Shown one piece after another: positions 23,628 through 30,567 of a DNA stretch of 31,296 bases (its first letter is position 1; each line of letters opens with the position of its first letter). The notes under the pieces were generated by a model, which was given only the letters and a program-made list of their open reading frames with translations, searched no databases and was not told the origin of the DNA. The stretch lies in assembly GCA_964611645.1 (NCBI GenBank), contig CAZTAO010000055.1, positions 1-31,296 on the forward strand, read 5' to 3'. The stretch comes from CAZTAO01 sp964611645. Lineage in GTDB: Bacteria > Armatimonadota > UBA5829. A program made the translations under genes and the position numbers.

Positions 23628-23900
23628 ATGGCAAAGGCTGCTGCCGATGCGCTTTCTGCTCCCGAGACCTGCGAAGAGACAACTGAATACCAAAACCGGA
23701 TAGGGACCCTCGATGTTGACGTTGAAGATGTAGTTGAGGAATCTGAGTCCAAGGAATTCAGCGAAGAGATCGAGCGACAGTTCGCTCGTTATGAGCGTGG
23801 CTTCAGAGCTCGCAGGATACGGGAGTTAACGAGAGCGCCAATCGTGGTGAAGAGAAAAAGAGGACGACCAGCGAAGGTTGTCGACCGCCAGGCGGCTTAG
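23628..23900 (+). CDS. Small protein with an AT-hook-like tail
   Basis: The 90-residue protein has an acidic N-terminal half (DVDVEDVVEESESKEFSEEIERQ), a basic helix (RYERGFRARRIRELTRA), then VKRKRGRPAKVVDR. KRKRGRP is the core of the AT-hook, which binds the minor groove of AT-rich DNA. It therefore may be a nucleoid-associated or regulatory protein; this is inferred from the motif. GGAGGGGGTGG lies seven bases before the ATG, and strong promoter elements and a terminator frame it as a single-gene unit. I know no named family. Confidence 0.72.
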   Translation: MAKAAADALSAPETCEETTEYQNRIGTLDVDVEDVVEESESKEFSEEIERQFARYERGFRARRIRELTRAPIVVKRKRGRPAKVVDRQAA

Positions 23901-23951
23901 GAGAGATCCGGGTCGTAGACAGATTGACGTTTCTGGTTTTTGAAGCGAGAG

Positions 23952-23977
23952 AGCCGGGCTAATCCCCCGGCTTTTTT
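23952..23977 (+). terminator. Intrinsic terminator after the AT-hook gene
   Basis: AGCCGGG (23952-23958) and CCCGGCT (23966-23972) form a 7-bp stem with a 7-nt loop, followed by a run of six T. Confidence 0.92.
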
Positions 23978-23987
23978 GCTGTACAAG

Positions 23988-24127
23988 ACTGCCATCTGCG
24001 ATGGTCAGGGACGTGTTGTCCCTGACCCGATTCTTGGCAGTATCGGACAACATGTCCCGGCAAGTGGGTCAAGGATAGCATATCCTTGAGCATCGCCCAC
24101 TTTGAGCACCTCGGGGTTGACCATCGC
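23988..24127. repeat. Multi-hairpin intergenic element
   Basis: GCGATGGTCA (23998-24007) and TGACCATCGC (24118-24127) are perfect terminal inverted repeats. Inside are ACTGCCA/TGGCAGT (23988/24035), TCAGGGAC/GTCCCTGA, a near-perfect inverted pair around GGGACGTGTTGTCC and GGACAACATGTCCC, and TCAAGGATA/TATCCTTGA within GTGGG/CCCAC. It ends three bases before the -35 of the next promoter. No coding potential seen. Confidence 0.78.
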
Positions 24128-24129
24128 GG

Positions 24130-24158
24130 TTGACAGCTTCTGGCCCTTTGGGTATCAT
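24130..24158 (+). promoter_or_regulatory. Sigma-70 promoter of the metal-efflux gene
   Basis: TTGACA (24130-24135), 17-bp spacer, TATCAT (24153-24158). The predicted start is near 24163-24166, right at the beginning of the riboswitch core. Confidence 0.85.
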
Positions 24159-24162
24159 ATTT

Positions 24163-24240
24163 CCAGAGCAGGCGGCTTCCGACCGGGAGTGCGGCTGGGT
24201 CCACTAGACTGGACAGCAGGTATACAGCCCTGCGGGACTT
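24163..24240 (+). promoter_or_regulatory. NiCo-type (Ni/Co-sensing) riboswitch
   Basis: The leader shows the NiCo junction in order. AGCAGGC (24167-24173) is followed by two bases and the P2 stem CTTCC/GGGAG (24176-24189). Then comes TGCGGCTGG (24190-24198; consensus form TGCAGCCGG). P3 is GTCCA/TGGAC (24199-24214) and P4 is GCAGG/CCTGC (24216-24233). GGGAC (24234-24238) closes the core. Spacing between the conserved blocks matches the crystallised example as I remember it. Stem sequences differ from it while pairing is kept. P1 would be very short, as the promoter places the start near 24164. A terminator and a cation-efflux gene follow, the usual context of this riboswitch. Confidence 0.72.
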
Positions 24241-24247
24241 TATCCAC

Positions 24248-24266
24248 AAGCCCCGTGGGGCTTTTT
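24248..24266 (+). terminator. Terminator of the riboswitch expression platform
   Basis: AAGCCC (24248-24253), loop CGTG and GGGCTT (24258-24263) are followed by TTT. GCGGGACTT (24232-24240), inside the aptamer 3' side, can pair with AAGCCCCGT (24248-24256) over eight of nine positions, so the aptamer and terminator can compete. The direction of control is not settled by sequence. Confidence 0.75.
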
Positions 24267-24286
24267 GCACTCTGGAGGGTATTGTC

Positions 24287-25282
24287 TTGGAGGACACTCA
24301 GAAGAAGACCAGGGTCGCGCTGCTGTCGGTGGCGTCCAACACCACGCTGGTGGTCTTGAAACTGGTCGTTGGCATAATGATCGGTTCGGTTTCCGTGATA
24401 TCGGAAGCCATCCATTCGGGAGTTGACCTGTTGGCGGCCGTGATCGCCTACATCGCCGTGCGGGTCTCCGGTAAACCCGCCGATGAGGAACACCCCTTCG
24501 GCCACGGCAAGTACGAGAATGTTTCCGGGACCGTAGAGGCCCTGCTGATATTTGTTGCAGCGATCTGGATCATCTACGAAGCAATCAAGAAGCTCCTGCC
24601 GTTCCTGAACCCCACGCTGGAGCGTGAACCCCTTGAACTCCCGACCATGGGCATCGTGGTGATGCTTATCTCCGTCGCTGCGAACATATTCGTTTCGAGA
24701 AAGCTGTTCAAGGTAGGCAAGGAGACCGACTCCCGCGCGCTTGAAGCCGATGCATGGCATCTGCAGACCGATGTATATACCTCCGCCGGCGTCATGTTTG
24801 GGCTGCTGTTGATATGGGCCGGCAAGAAGCTCTTGCCCGGCGTCGATCTGGATTGGATCGACCCCGTGGCAGCGATCGCTGTTGCTCTGCTGATATTCAG
24901 GGCGGCCTACCACCTGACCCGGGAATCCGCCAGAGACCTGCTTGATACCAGCCTTCCCGCGGAAGAAGAGGAGTGGATAAGGGAGTACCTTCGCAGCCTC
25001 CCTCCTACCATCAAAGGCTTCCACGGCCTGAAGACAAGGAAGTCGGGATCGGAGCGGTTTGTTGAACTGCACGCCCTGGTGCCTGTGGATATGTCCGTGG
25101 AGGAGTCGCACAGACTCACGGGGAGAATCAAGTACGCCATCAGAAAGCATCTGGCAAAGACTGCAATTACCATCCACGTGGAGCCGTGCAACGGTGAATG
25201 CAGCGATGAATGCAAGCAGGGCTGCCTGTCCCCGGAGGATCAGCCGGACGATCGCGAGTCAGCCGGCGAGTCAGGCCGCTAG
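24287..25282 (+). CDS. Cation diffusion facilitator (CDF) metal efflux transporter
   Basis: The 331-residue protein has six membrane spans and a cytoplasmic C-terminal domain. The transport site is His43 and Asp47 in span 2 (AIHSGVD) and His158 and Asp162 in span 5 (DAWHLQTD), the HD-HD pattern of Zn/Cd/Co/Ni exporters, unlike the DD-HD of FieF. HPFGHGKYE is the family signature. The metal-sensing C-terminal domain is about 205-295. A tail carries four cysteines spaced by three residues (301, 305, 309, 313), a likely extra metal site. It starts at TTG 24287 with GGAGGG eight bases before. The Ni/Co-type riboswitch leader suggests nickel or cobalt as the regulatory signal, and hence probable substrates. 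Confidence 0.92.
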   Translation: MEDTQKKTRVALLSVASNTTLVVLKLVVGIMIGSVSVISEAIHSGVDLLAAVIAYIAVRVSGKPADEEHPFGHGKYENVSGTVEALLIFVAAIWIIYEAIKKLLPFLNPTLEREPLELPTMGIVVMLISVAANIFVSRKLFKVGKETDSRALEADAWHLQTDVYTSAGVMFGLLLIWAGKKLLPGVDLDWIDPVAAIAVALLIFRAAYHLTRESARDLLDTSLPAEEEEWIREYLRSLPPTIKGFHGLKTRKSGSERFVELHALVPVDMSVEESHRLTGRIKYAIRKHLAKTAITIHVEPCNGECSDECKQGCLSPEDQPDDRESAGESGR

Positions 25283-25385
25283 GTAATAGGCGAATGCGCC
25301 GAAACCCACGCCGGGCGAGAGCGAATATGGCCTGTTCTGACAGCATACAGCCGCGAGTGCGCGTGTGGGAAGCTTTCCCGGTCTG

Positions 25386-25394
25386 TGGTATACT
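25386..25394 (+). promoter_or_regulatory. Extended -10 promoter of the Ig-like/beta-helix gene
   Basis: TGGTATACT (25386-25394) within TGTGGTATACT matches the elements at 477 and 29427. Predicted start is near 25401, so the ATG at 25408 would be almost leaderless, which favours the GTG at 25468. Confidence 0.55.
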
Positions 25395-25467
25395 TCATGG
25401 TGTCTGAATGCTTTCTGAGCGGTTTCCGGATGGGGGCCGTAGATGTGCAACGAACAGGGTGGTAGTT

Positions 25468-28400
25468 GTGGGTGTAGATACAATACTACGGTTGGCTGGA
25501 GCCGCGAGTTGTCTCCGTCGCTGGATCGTGTTCGCAGCGGCGGCGCTGCTTCTTGGGTCTTCGGCTTTCTGTGCCACAACTCTGACGGTCAAGGTCAACC
25601 AAGCGGCGGGCCAGGCTGATCCGGCTTACAATTCCCCGATTCACTTCACCGCCGCTTTCAGCCAGTCGGTTGTCGGGTTCACGGCTTCGGACGTACTCCT
25701 CTCTGGCACGGCCGGAGCTACCACGGTGGCTCTCACGGACATCGGTAACGCAATGTCCTATGACATCGCGGTCAGCGGGATGAGGGCAGACGGCACGGTT
25801 GTAGTCCGAGTGCCGGCCAATGCCGCCTACAGTTGGTCTATGGGCGTTCGAGTGTTCAACACAGCATCCACCAGTACAGATAATACAGTAACGAGCAAGC
25901 CTTTTCCGACAGTCACCATCAACCAGGCGGCCGCGCAGGCGGATCCTGCCGGCAAAACGCCGATCAACTTCTCGGCGGTCTTCAGCCAGGCCGTCACCGG
26001 TTTCACTGCTGCCGATGTGTCCGTTTCCGGGACCGCGCCCGGGACCAAGCTCGTGAGGGTGACCGGCAGCGGCGCGACCTACAACGTGGCAGTGAGTGGC
26101 ATGACGGGGCCCGGAACCGTGGTTGCGCAGATACCTGCGGGAGTCGCGGCGACTGTATCCGGATCTCCCAATCTGCATTCAACAAGCGTTGATGGCAAGG
26201 TTAGTTATGACAACGTCCGGCCGTGCGTTACCATCAACCAGTCGCCCGGCCAGCAGGACCCGACAGCCCGCTCCTCAATTTACTTCACGGTTGTGTTCAG
26301 CGAACCGGTCACCGACTTCGCCACCGGAGATGTGGTCGTCTCGGGGACTGCGGGCGCGACTACCGCGACGGTTAGGGGCAGCGGAACAACCTACAACGTC
26401 GCTGTCAGCGGGATGACCAATCCCGGAACAGTCATCGCGAAACTGGCTCCAGGTGTGGCCCGCGATGTGGCCGGGAACCTGAACCTGCCTTCAACCAGCA
26501 CAGATAACACGGTGAGGTTCGACAATGTCAGGCCGACAGTCTCGATAAACAAAGCCGTCACACAACCCGATCCGACAACTTGTTCACCAGTCAGCTTTGC
26601 GGTTGTCTTCAGCAAGCCAGTAACCGGGTTCACTGCCGGAGATGTGATGATCTCAGGGACTGCGGCCGGAGCGAAAGTCGTGACGGTTACCGGCAGCGGG
26701 ACAACATACAATGTCTCTGTGTCGGGGATGACCTCTTCGGGCACAGTGTCTGCCACCATACCCTACGGAGTTGCCCAGGATGCGCCGGGGAATCTGAACG
26801 TGGCGTCTACCAGCGCCGATAGAACAGTGGTGTTCCACTATCCTGTGTGGAAGCCGGAGGTGGCCGGCTTCTCTCCCGCCTCCGGACCTTTGCCCGTCGG
26901 GCCCAAGCTGACGCTTACCAGCGTCTACCGTGATGCCGACGGATGCGACGAAATCTCTAAGTGCTATCTACTGGTGAATGAGACCCTCAACTCCACTATG
27001 GGCATCTACTTGTGGTACGACAAAGCCTCTGGAATGATCTACCTCAAGGACGATGCCAATACCAGTTGGGGGAGAGGGTTTGCTCCCGGATCAGGCGCGG
27101 TTCTGGTGAACAGTCAGTGCGTGGTGTATCTGGATGCCACCACAGTTACAGCCTCGGGCAAAGACCTGACCATAGAGTGGTCGATCAGGCTGAAGCCCGC
27201 GATGGCCGCCAGAAGCCTCTATAGCTGGATGTACGTGGCGGACTCAACCGGGAGCCACGACGGCTGGGACAAGGTGGGGACGCACAGTCTGACGGCAATG
27301 AATGTGTCACCCGGTGTGAATACAATCAGCGACGCCATCGAATCCGCCGTGGATGGCGCGAAGCTGCTCCTGGCCCCGGGGAACTACACACAGACCGAGC
27401 CTATGTTTGTCTCGGGCAAGAGTCTGGTGTTCTTGCCAAAGGGAATCGTGACGGTGGACTGCACAGGACTGGAAGCTCCCAGCCTTGAGTTCCGTAACTC
27501 GGCGTCGGTGGTGCAGGGTTCGGCATCGGCCTACTTGCAGATAGGCACGGATGCTTCAGGCAGCGGTGGAAACTGCAGCGGCATATTGGTCTCCGGCCAG
27601 GTAAGCGCAAGCGAGTATGTCACCCTGAACTATGTTCGGGTGACACATACGCAAAGCCCCATCTCAGCGGCTATCCGGGCCAACGCGAGTTCGACTTACC
27701 CGATCACATCCCTGGCATGTTACGACTGCAGGGTATCCGAGGTTGGCCAGGACGGGTTCTCGTGTTCAGGGCTCGAGGGCGAGTCTGTTACCATGATCTG
27801 CCAACGGTGCATCGTGAGTGGAGCGGGCGAGGACGGGTTCACTGCCCACCAGAAGTCCACAGTCCGGACCACCAACTGCGAAGCCTTTGGCGGCCAGACC
27901 GGGTTTGCCCCGGCGTTCGGCTGCGTGTGGACCAGTGTGAATGACTACCTCCACGACAACAACTCCGACACCCGGAGGTCAAATCTCTACCTTGTAGGCG
28001 GGCCCAACTTCAGCGCTACCGGCCTGAGGCTGGGAGGGGCCACCAACCACCATATTCGCCTGGCGCAATACTCGGATCAGCCGACAGTCAGCAGCCTCGA
28101 CGGGCTGACAGTCACCGGGAGCGCCGCGAACTGGCTCTACTTCGGCGGAACCAAGATCACAGAAACCCAGACACTGAGCATAAGAAACGGCAGTTTCGGC
28201 GGCGCCGTCTACGGCAACGGGATGGACGACTGCAACGCTTCAGCCGCCTCGCCGGTGAGGGTGAAACTTGATAGTTGTCAGCTTGTGATGGACGGCGACC
28301 GCAGATACACGATAGCAAGCCAGGCGGGCAAAGGAACAGTATGGGACATGACCAACTGCCTCATCCGGAACACAAATGCCTCGGGGAACGGGATCATGTG

Positions 28401-28572
28401 TTCGGGAAACGTGAGTGTGCGGAACTGCAATATCGAGGCGGGGCCGGCTGCGGGAGTCGGAGTAGTCGGGGCGGGCTACAATGCGGCATCAGACCACAAT
28501 ATAGTCAAGGCCAAGACGCCTTTCGCGGGGTCGGCAGTGCCCCAGGCAGGTGACGCCGTAATATCGCCGTAG
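25468..28572 (+). CDS. Secreted protein: four Ig-like repeats plus right-handed beta-helix
   Basis: From GTG 25468 (AGGGTGG five bases upstream) the product has 1034 residues. A signal peptide (WIVFAAAALLLGSSAFCA) is followed by four tandem Ig-like domains of about 104 residues (25576-26845), each with VTINQA..DPT, VVFS.PVTGFTA.DV..SGTAGA, GSGTTYNVAVSGM and ASTSTDNTV. A linker domain (FSPASGPLPVGPKLTLTSVYRDADG...) of about 130 residues comes next. The C-terminal 370 residues form a parallel beta-helix starting at NTISDAIESAVDGAKLLLAPGNY. The last repeats contain several Cys pairs. An adhesin or polysaccharide-binding surface protein is likely; no enzyme motif was recognised. An ATG at 25408 would add 20 residues. 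Confidence 0.85.
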   Translation: MGVDTILRLAGAASCLRRWIVFAAAALLLGSSAFCATTLTVKVNQAAGQADPAYNSPIHFTAAFSQSVVGFTASDVLLSGTAGATTVALTDIGNAMSYDIAVSGMRADGTVVVRVPANAAYSWSMGVRVFNTASTSTDNTVTSKPFPTVTINQAAAQADPAGKTPINFSAVFSQAVTGFTAADVSVSGTAPGTKLVRVTGSGATYNVAVSGMTGPGTVVAQIPAGVAATVSGSPNLHSTSVDGKVSYDNVRPCVTINQSPGQQDPTARSSIYFTVVFSEPVTDFATGDVVVSGTAGATTATVRGSGTTYNVAVSGMTNPGTVIAKLAPGVARDVAGNLNLPSTSTDNTVRFDNVRPTVSINKAVTQPDPTTCSPVSFAVVFSKPVTGFTAGDVMISGTAAGAKVVTVTGSGTTYNVSVSGMTSSGTVSATIPYGVAQDAPGNLNVASTSADRTVVFHYPVWKPEVAGFSPASGPLPVGPKLTLTSVYRDADGCDEISKCYLLVNETLNSTMGIYLWYDKASGMIYLKDDANTSWGRGFAPGSGAVLVNSQCVVYLDATTVTASGKDLTIEWSIRLKPAMAARSLYSWMYVADSTGSHDGWDKVGTHSLTAMNVSPGVNTISDAIESAVDGAKLLLAPGNYTQTEPMFVSGKSLVFLPKGIVTVDCTGLEAPSLEFRNSASVVQGSASAYLQIGTDASGSGGNCSGILVSGQVSASEYVTLNYVRVTHTQSPISAAIRANASSTYPITSLACYDCRVSEVGQDGFSCSGLEGESVTMICQRCIVSGAGEDGFTAHQKSTVRTTNCEAFGGQTGFAPAFGCVWTSVNDYLHDNNSDTRRSNLYLVGGPNFSATGLRLGGATNHHIRLAQYSDQPTVSSLDGLTVTGSAANWLYFGGTKITETQTLSIRNGSFGGAVYGNGMDDCNASAASPVRVKLDSCQLVMDGDRRYTIASQAGKGTVWDMTNCLIRNTNASGNGIMCSGNVSVRNCNIEAGPAAGVGVVGAGYNAASDHNIVKAKTPFAGSAVPQAGDAVISP
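25576..26845 (+). repeat. Four tandem Ig-like domain repeats (about 312 bp each)
   Basis: Unit starts fall near 25576, 25905, 26219 and 26531; the last two units are 312 bp long and very similar. Each encodes one Ig-like domain with the shared strings FTAAFS/VVFS, SGTA and YNVAVSGM. They make up the N-terminal half of the secreted protein. Confidence 0.85.
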
Positions 28573-28620
28573 CGCTCTGAAAAAGGGGGTTGTGTGGATC
28601 TGCGTGCTGCGGTGACTTTC

Positions 28621-29388
28621 CTACCCCACCTTCTTCGTAAACCTCACCACGCTCGCGCCCAGCAGCAGCGCGCCCAGCACAAACAGCAGCAGCGCTTGCG
28701 GCCACAGCACCTCCAGCCCGACCCCTCTCAGGAATATCCCGCGTATGATCTCCACAAAGTAGCGCAGCGGGATTGCGTAGGTGATTATCTGGATCGCCCG
28801 TGGCATGCTCTCGATGGGGAACATAAACCCCGACAGCATGATCGACGGTTGGATCACAAAGAAGCTGGTCATCATCGCCTGCTGCTGGGTGTGGCTGACA
28901 GTGGACACCAGCAGGCCCAAGCCGAGGCTGGTTGCCAAGAAGACGATGGTGAGGGCGAACAGAAGGAGCACGCTGCCGGCTATGGGGACCTTGAACCATA
29001 GCACCGCCATATTGCTTTCAGCCGACTTCCGCGCAGCCTCGAACCGCGCCTGCCCGGAGGCTATCTGCTCTTTCCGGGTGCCTTTCTCAAGGTCGGCCAG
29101 CCTGGCTTCGGCTGCGGCAAGCGCCCCCTTGGCCTGAGCCACGCGAGCCTCAACTTCCGGCGCGCTCAAGGTGGCGATGACCTGGCCTTTGGTAACCTTA
29201 GCACCCTCATCCACGCTGATCTGCAAAATCCGCCCGCCGATCCGCGGGCTGAGATCAAGCTCAGTGGCCTCAATGGTCCCGGAGGCAGTAAGCGCCCCAC
29301 TATCGCCGTTCCCCGACCTCCAACGCCACACCCCAAACCCGATCGCCACCACCAAAATGAGCAAAACCACGCGAGCCTTCTTAGGCAT
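28621..29388 (-). pseudogene. In-frame chimera of a HlyD-type adaptor N-terminus and an ABC-2 permease C-terminus
   Basis: The 255-residue reading frame joins two families. Residues 1-125 are a membrane-fusion (HlyD/YbhG-like) protein: an N-terminal anchor, the biotinyl-lipoyl-like segment GGRILQISVDEGAKVTKGQVIATL and the start of the coiled coil (AEARLADLEKGTRKEQI). From about residue 126 (near 29013) it turns into the last half of an ABC-2 permease: several spans, TQQQAMMTSFFVIQPSIMLSGFMFPIESMP and PLRYFVEIIRGIFLRGVG. Normally these are separate genes with an ABC ATPase gene between them. The rest of both proteins, the ATPase and any second permease are missing, so a deletion of several kb probably fused them. 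Promoter and GGAGGTGGG site are intact. It is unlikely to work as a transporter. Confidence 0.82.
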
Positions 29389-29426
29389 CCCAACCCACCT
29401 CCAACAACCGACACACTACCGGTAGG

Positions 29427-29435
29427 AGTATACCA
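29427..29435 (-). promoter_or_regulatory. Extended -10 promoter of the chimeric gene
   Basis: On the minus strand the sequence reads TGTGGTATACT, identical to the element at 25384-25394. The start would be near 29420, giving a leader of about 30 bases. Confidence 0.55.
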
Positions 29436-29628
29436 CAAATGGAGGGGTTGTGAGTCCGGGGTTTCGAGTTCCGAGTTGGGGTGTGGGCCATCATCTACAT
29501 CATTCCTACCGGAGGGATGAATCTGCTTTTCGTGCCTGGGGTTGGTTTACTACAACCCCCATTGCCGGTCATTCAATTGATACACTCCATCGGGCTTGGC
29601 TTGTGACACGCTGCCACCGTGCAGGCCA

Positions 29629-29669
29629 TCACATAGCGCCCTCATCCCCCCTTCTCCCCCAGGAGAAGG
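29629..29669. repeat. Palindromic repeat with TCACATAGCGCCCTC leader
   Basis: TCACATAGCGCCCTC (29629-29643) is identical to 29913-29927. It is followed by CCTTCTCC (29650-29657), loop CCCA and GGAGAAGG (29662-29669). It is part of the 695-bp gene-free stretch 29440-30134, which holds only such repeats. Confidence 0.7.
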
Positions 29670-29766
29670 AGTTCCGCCATCCGTACCAACACCCGCTGAC
29701 TTGCATCGTGCTACCACCTGCCTGGACAGATATGGCACTGCCTGACGCTCAACTCTCTAAGTTACA

Positions 29767-29788
29767 CCTCATCTCTAAAGAGATGAGG
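29767..29788. repeat. Perfect 9-bp hairpin
   Basis: CCTCATCTC and GAGATGAGG flank TAAA. It sits just before the longer inverted repeat at 29796. Confidence 0.75.
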
Positions 29789-29795
29789 GTCAGGT

Positions 29796-29872
29796 GTTTC
29801 GGGATTTGAGGACGGGCAACAGTGCTATAGATAGAAAGGCCAAGCTCTCAACCCGTCCGGAAATCCCGAAAC
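29796..29872. repeat. 77-bp inverted-repeat element
   Basis: A 21-base left arm (29796-29816, starting GTTTCGGGATTT and ending GACGGG) and its inverted copy (29852-29872) match at 19 of 21 positions around a 35-base centre. It is not related by sequence to the other repeats here. Confidence 0.82.
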
Positions 29873-29912
29873 AGAACCCACTCAGGAGGCACGAAACCAC
29901 TGCGGCTAATTG

Positions 29913-29962
29913 TCACATAGCGCCCTCTCTCTAGCTCTCCCCCCCCAGGAGAGAGGATTACG
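29913..29962 (+). repeat. 50-bp dispersed palindromic repeat, copy 2
   Basis: TCACATAGCGCCCTCTCTC, then TAGCTCTCC...GGAGAGAGG and ATTACG, match the inverted copy at 16563-16612 nearly base for base. Confidence 0.85.
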
Positions 29963-30039
29963 CTGTGCCTTTCCGTGGCCCTGATTTGTCGTTTCGCAGA
30001 CCGGTAATGAGGGTTTTCGCAAACCAGCGGAGAGAACTT

Positions 30040-30082
30040 CCTCCCCCGGGGGGGAGGATTGAGGAGAGGGCGCAGCGTAACG
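30040..30082. repeat. C-rich palindrome with inverted GCGCCCTC leader
   Basis: CCTCCCCC (30040-30047) and GGGGGAGG (to 30057) form a stem, followed by GGAGAGGGCGCAGCGTAACG, which is the inverted form of the family leader. Together with 29913 it makes a larger inverted arrangement upstream of the DUF559 gene. Confidence 0.65.
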
Positions 30083-30134
30083 CCAAGGAAATGCCCTGCA
30101 AGCTGTAGAACTGATCCATTGGTGAGGATTCTGC

Positions 30135-30503
30135 ATGACAAACGATAGACGCTCCGACATGCTGGGCAAAGCAAGGCAATTGCGCACGCCATTGACGCCG
30201 CTCGAGGCGATCCTGTGGCGTCGCCTCCGTGCCAAACGGATAAGCTACAAGTTCCGCAGGCAGCACGTGATCGGTCCCTACATCGCCGACTTCTGCTGTG
30301 AGGAAGCACGATTGATAATCGAGGTGGACGGCGACTCTCACGTTGAGCAAGTCGCCTACGACGAAGCCAGAACGGAGCATATGTCTGGTTTGGGCTACAG
30401 GGTTCTGCGCTTTACAAATCGGGATGTGCTTCACAATGTGGAAGGCGTTCTTGAGGTGATCCTGGCCGAGTGTGAGAACCGAACACGCGCCATGCGTCGG
30501 TAG
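30135..30503 (+). CDS. DUF559 (Vsr-like endonuclease fold) protein
   Basis: The 122-residue protein is a DUF559-family member: KARQLRTPLTPLEAILWRRLRAKRISYKFRRQHVIGPYIADFCC, then LIIEVDGDSH, then YDEARTEHMSGLGYRVLRFTNRDVLHNVEGVL. The Asp of ADFCC and the E-x-D of IIEVDGDSH resemble the PD-(D/E)XK site of very-short-patch-repair endonucleases. Family members are often solitary and of unknown role; mobility or repair has been suggested. GAGGA lies about six bases before the ATG. It sits between repeat-rich DNA and an IS remnant, consistent with acquired or mobile surroundings. Confidence 0.88.
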   Translation: MTNDRRSDMLGKARQLRTPLTPLEAILWRRLRAKRISYKFRRQHVIGPYIADFCCEEARLIIEVDGDSHVEQVAYDEARTEHMSGLGYRVLRFTNRDVLHNVEGVLEVILAECENRTRAMRR

Positions 30504-30521
30504 ATTTCGCCCTCTGAACAG

Positions 30522-30567
30522 CCGGGGACATAGTTTACACTTTAGACCGGGGACATAGTTTACACTT
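30522..30567. repeat. Two tandem 21-bp copies at the IS end
   Basis: Identical 21-base copies start at 30522 and 30547 (core GGGGACATAGTTTACAC), 25 bases apart. They lie between the DUF559 stop and the transposase stop and are probably the IS terminal repeat. Confidence 0.8.

Noticed and set aside
25408..25467. ATG start for the Ig-like/beta-helix gene
   Set aside because: It lies about seven bases after the predicted transcription start and would put 20 unneeded residues before the signal peptide; kept only as an alternative.
29450..29809. 119-codon plus-strand frame
   Set aside because: It runs through palindromic repeats, has no ribosome binding site and shows no protein-like composition.
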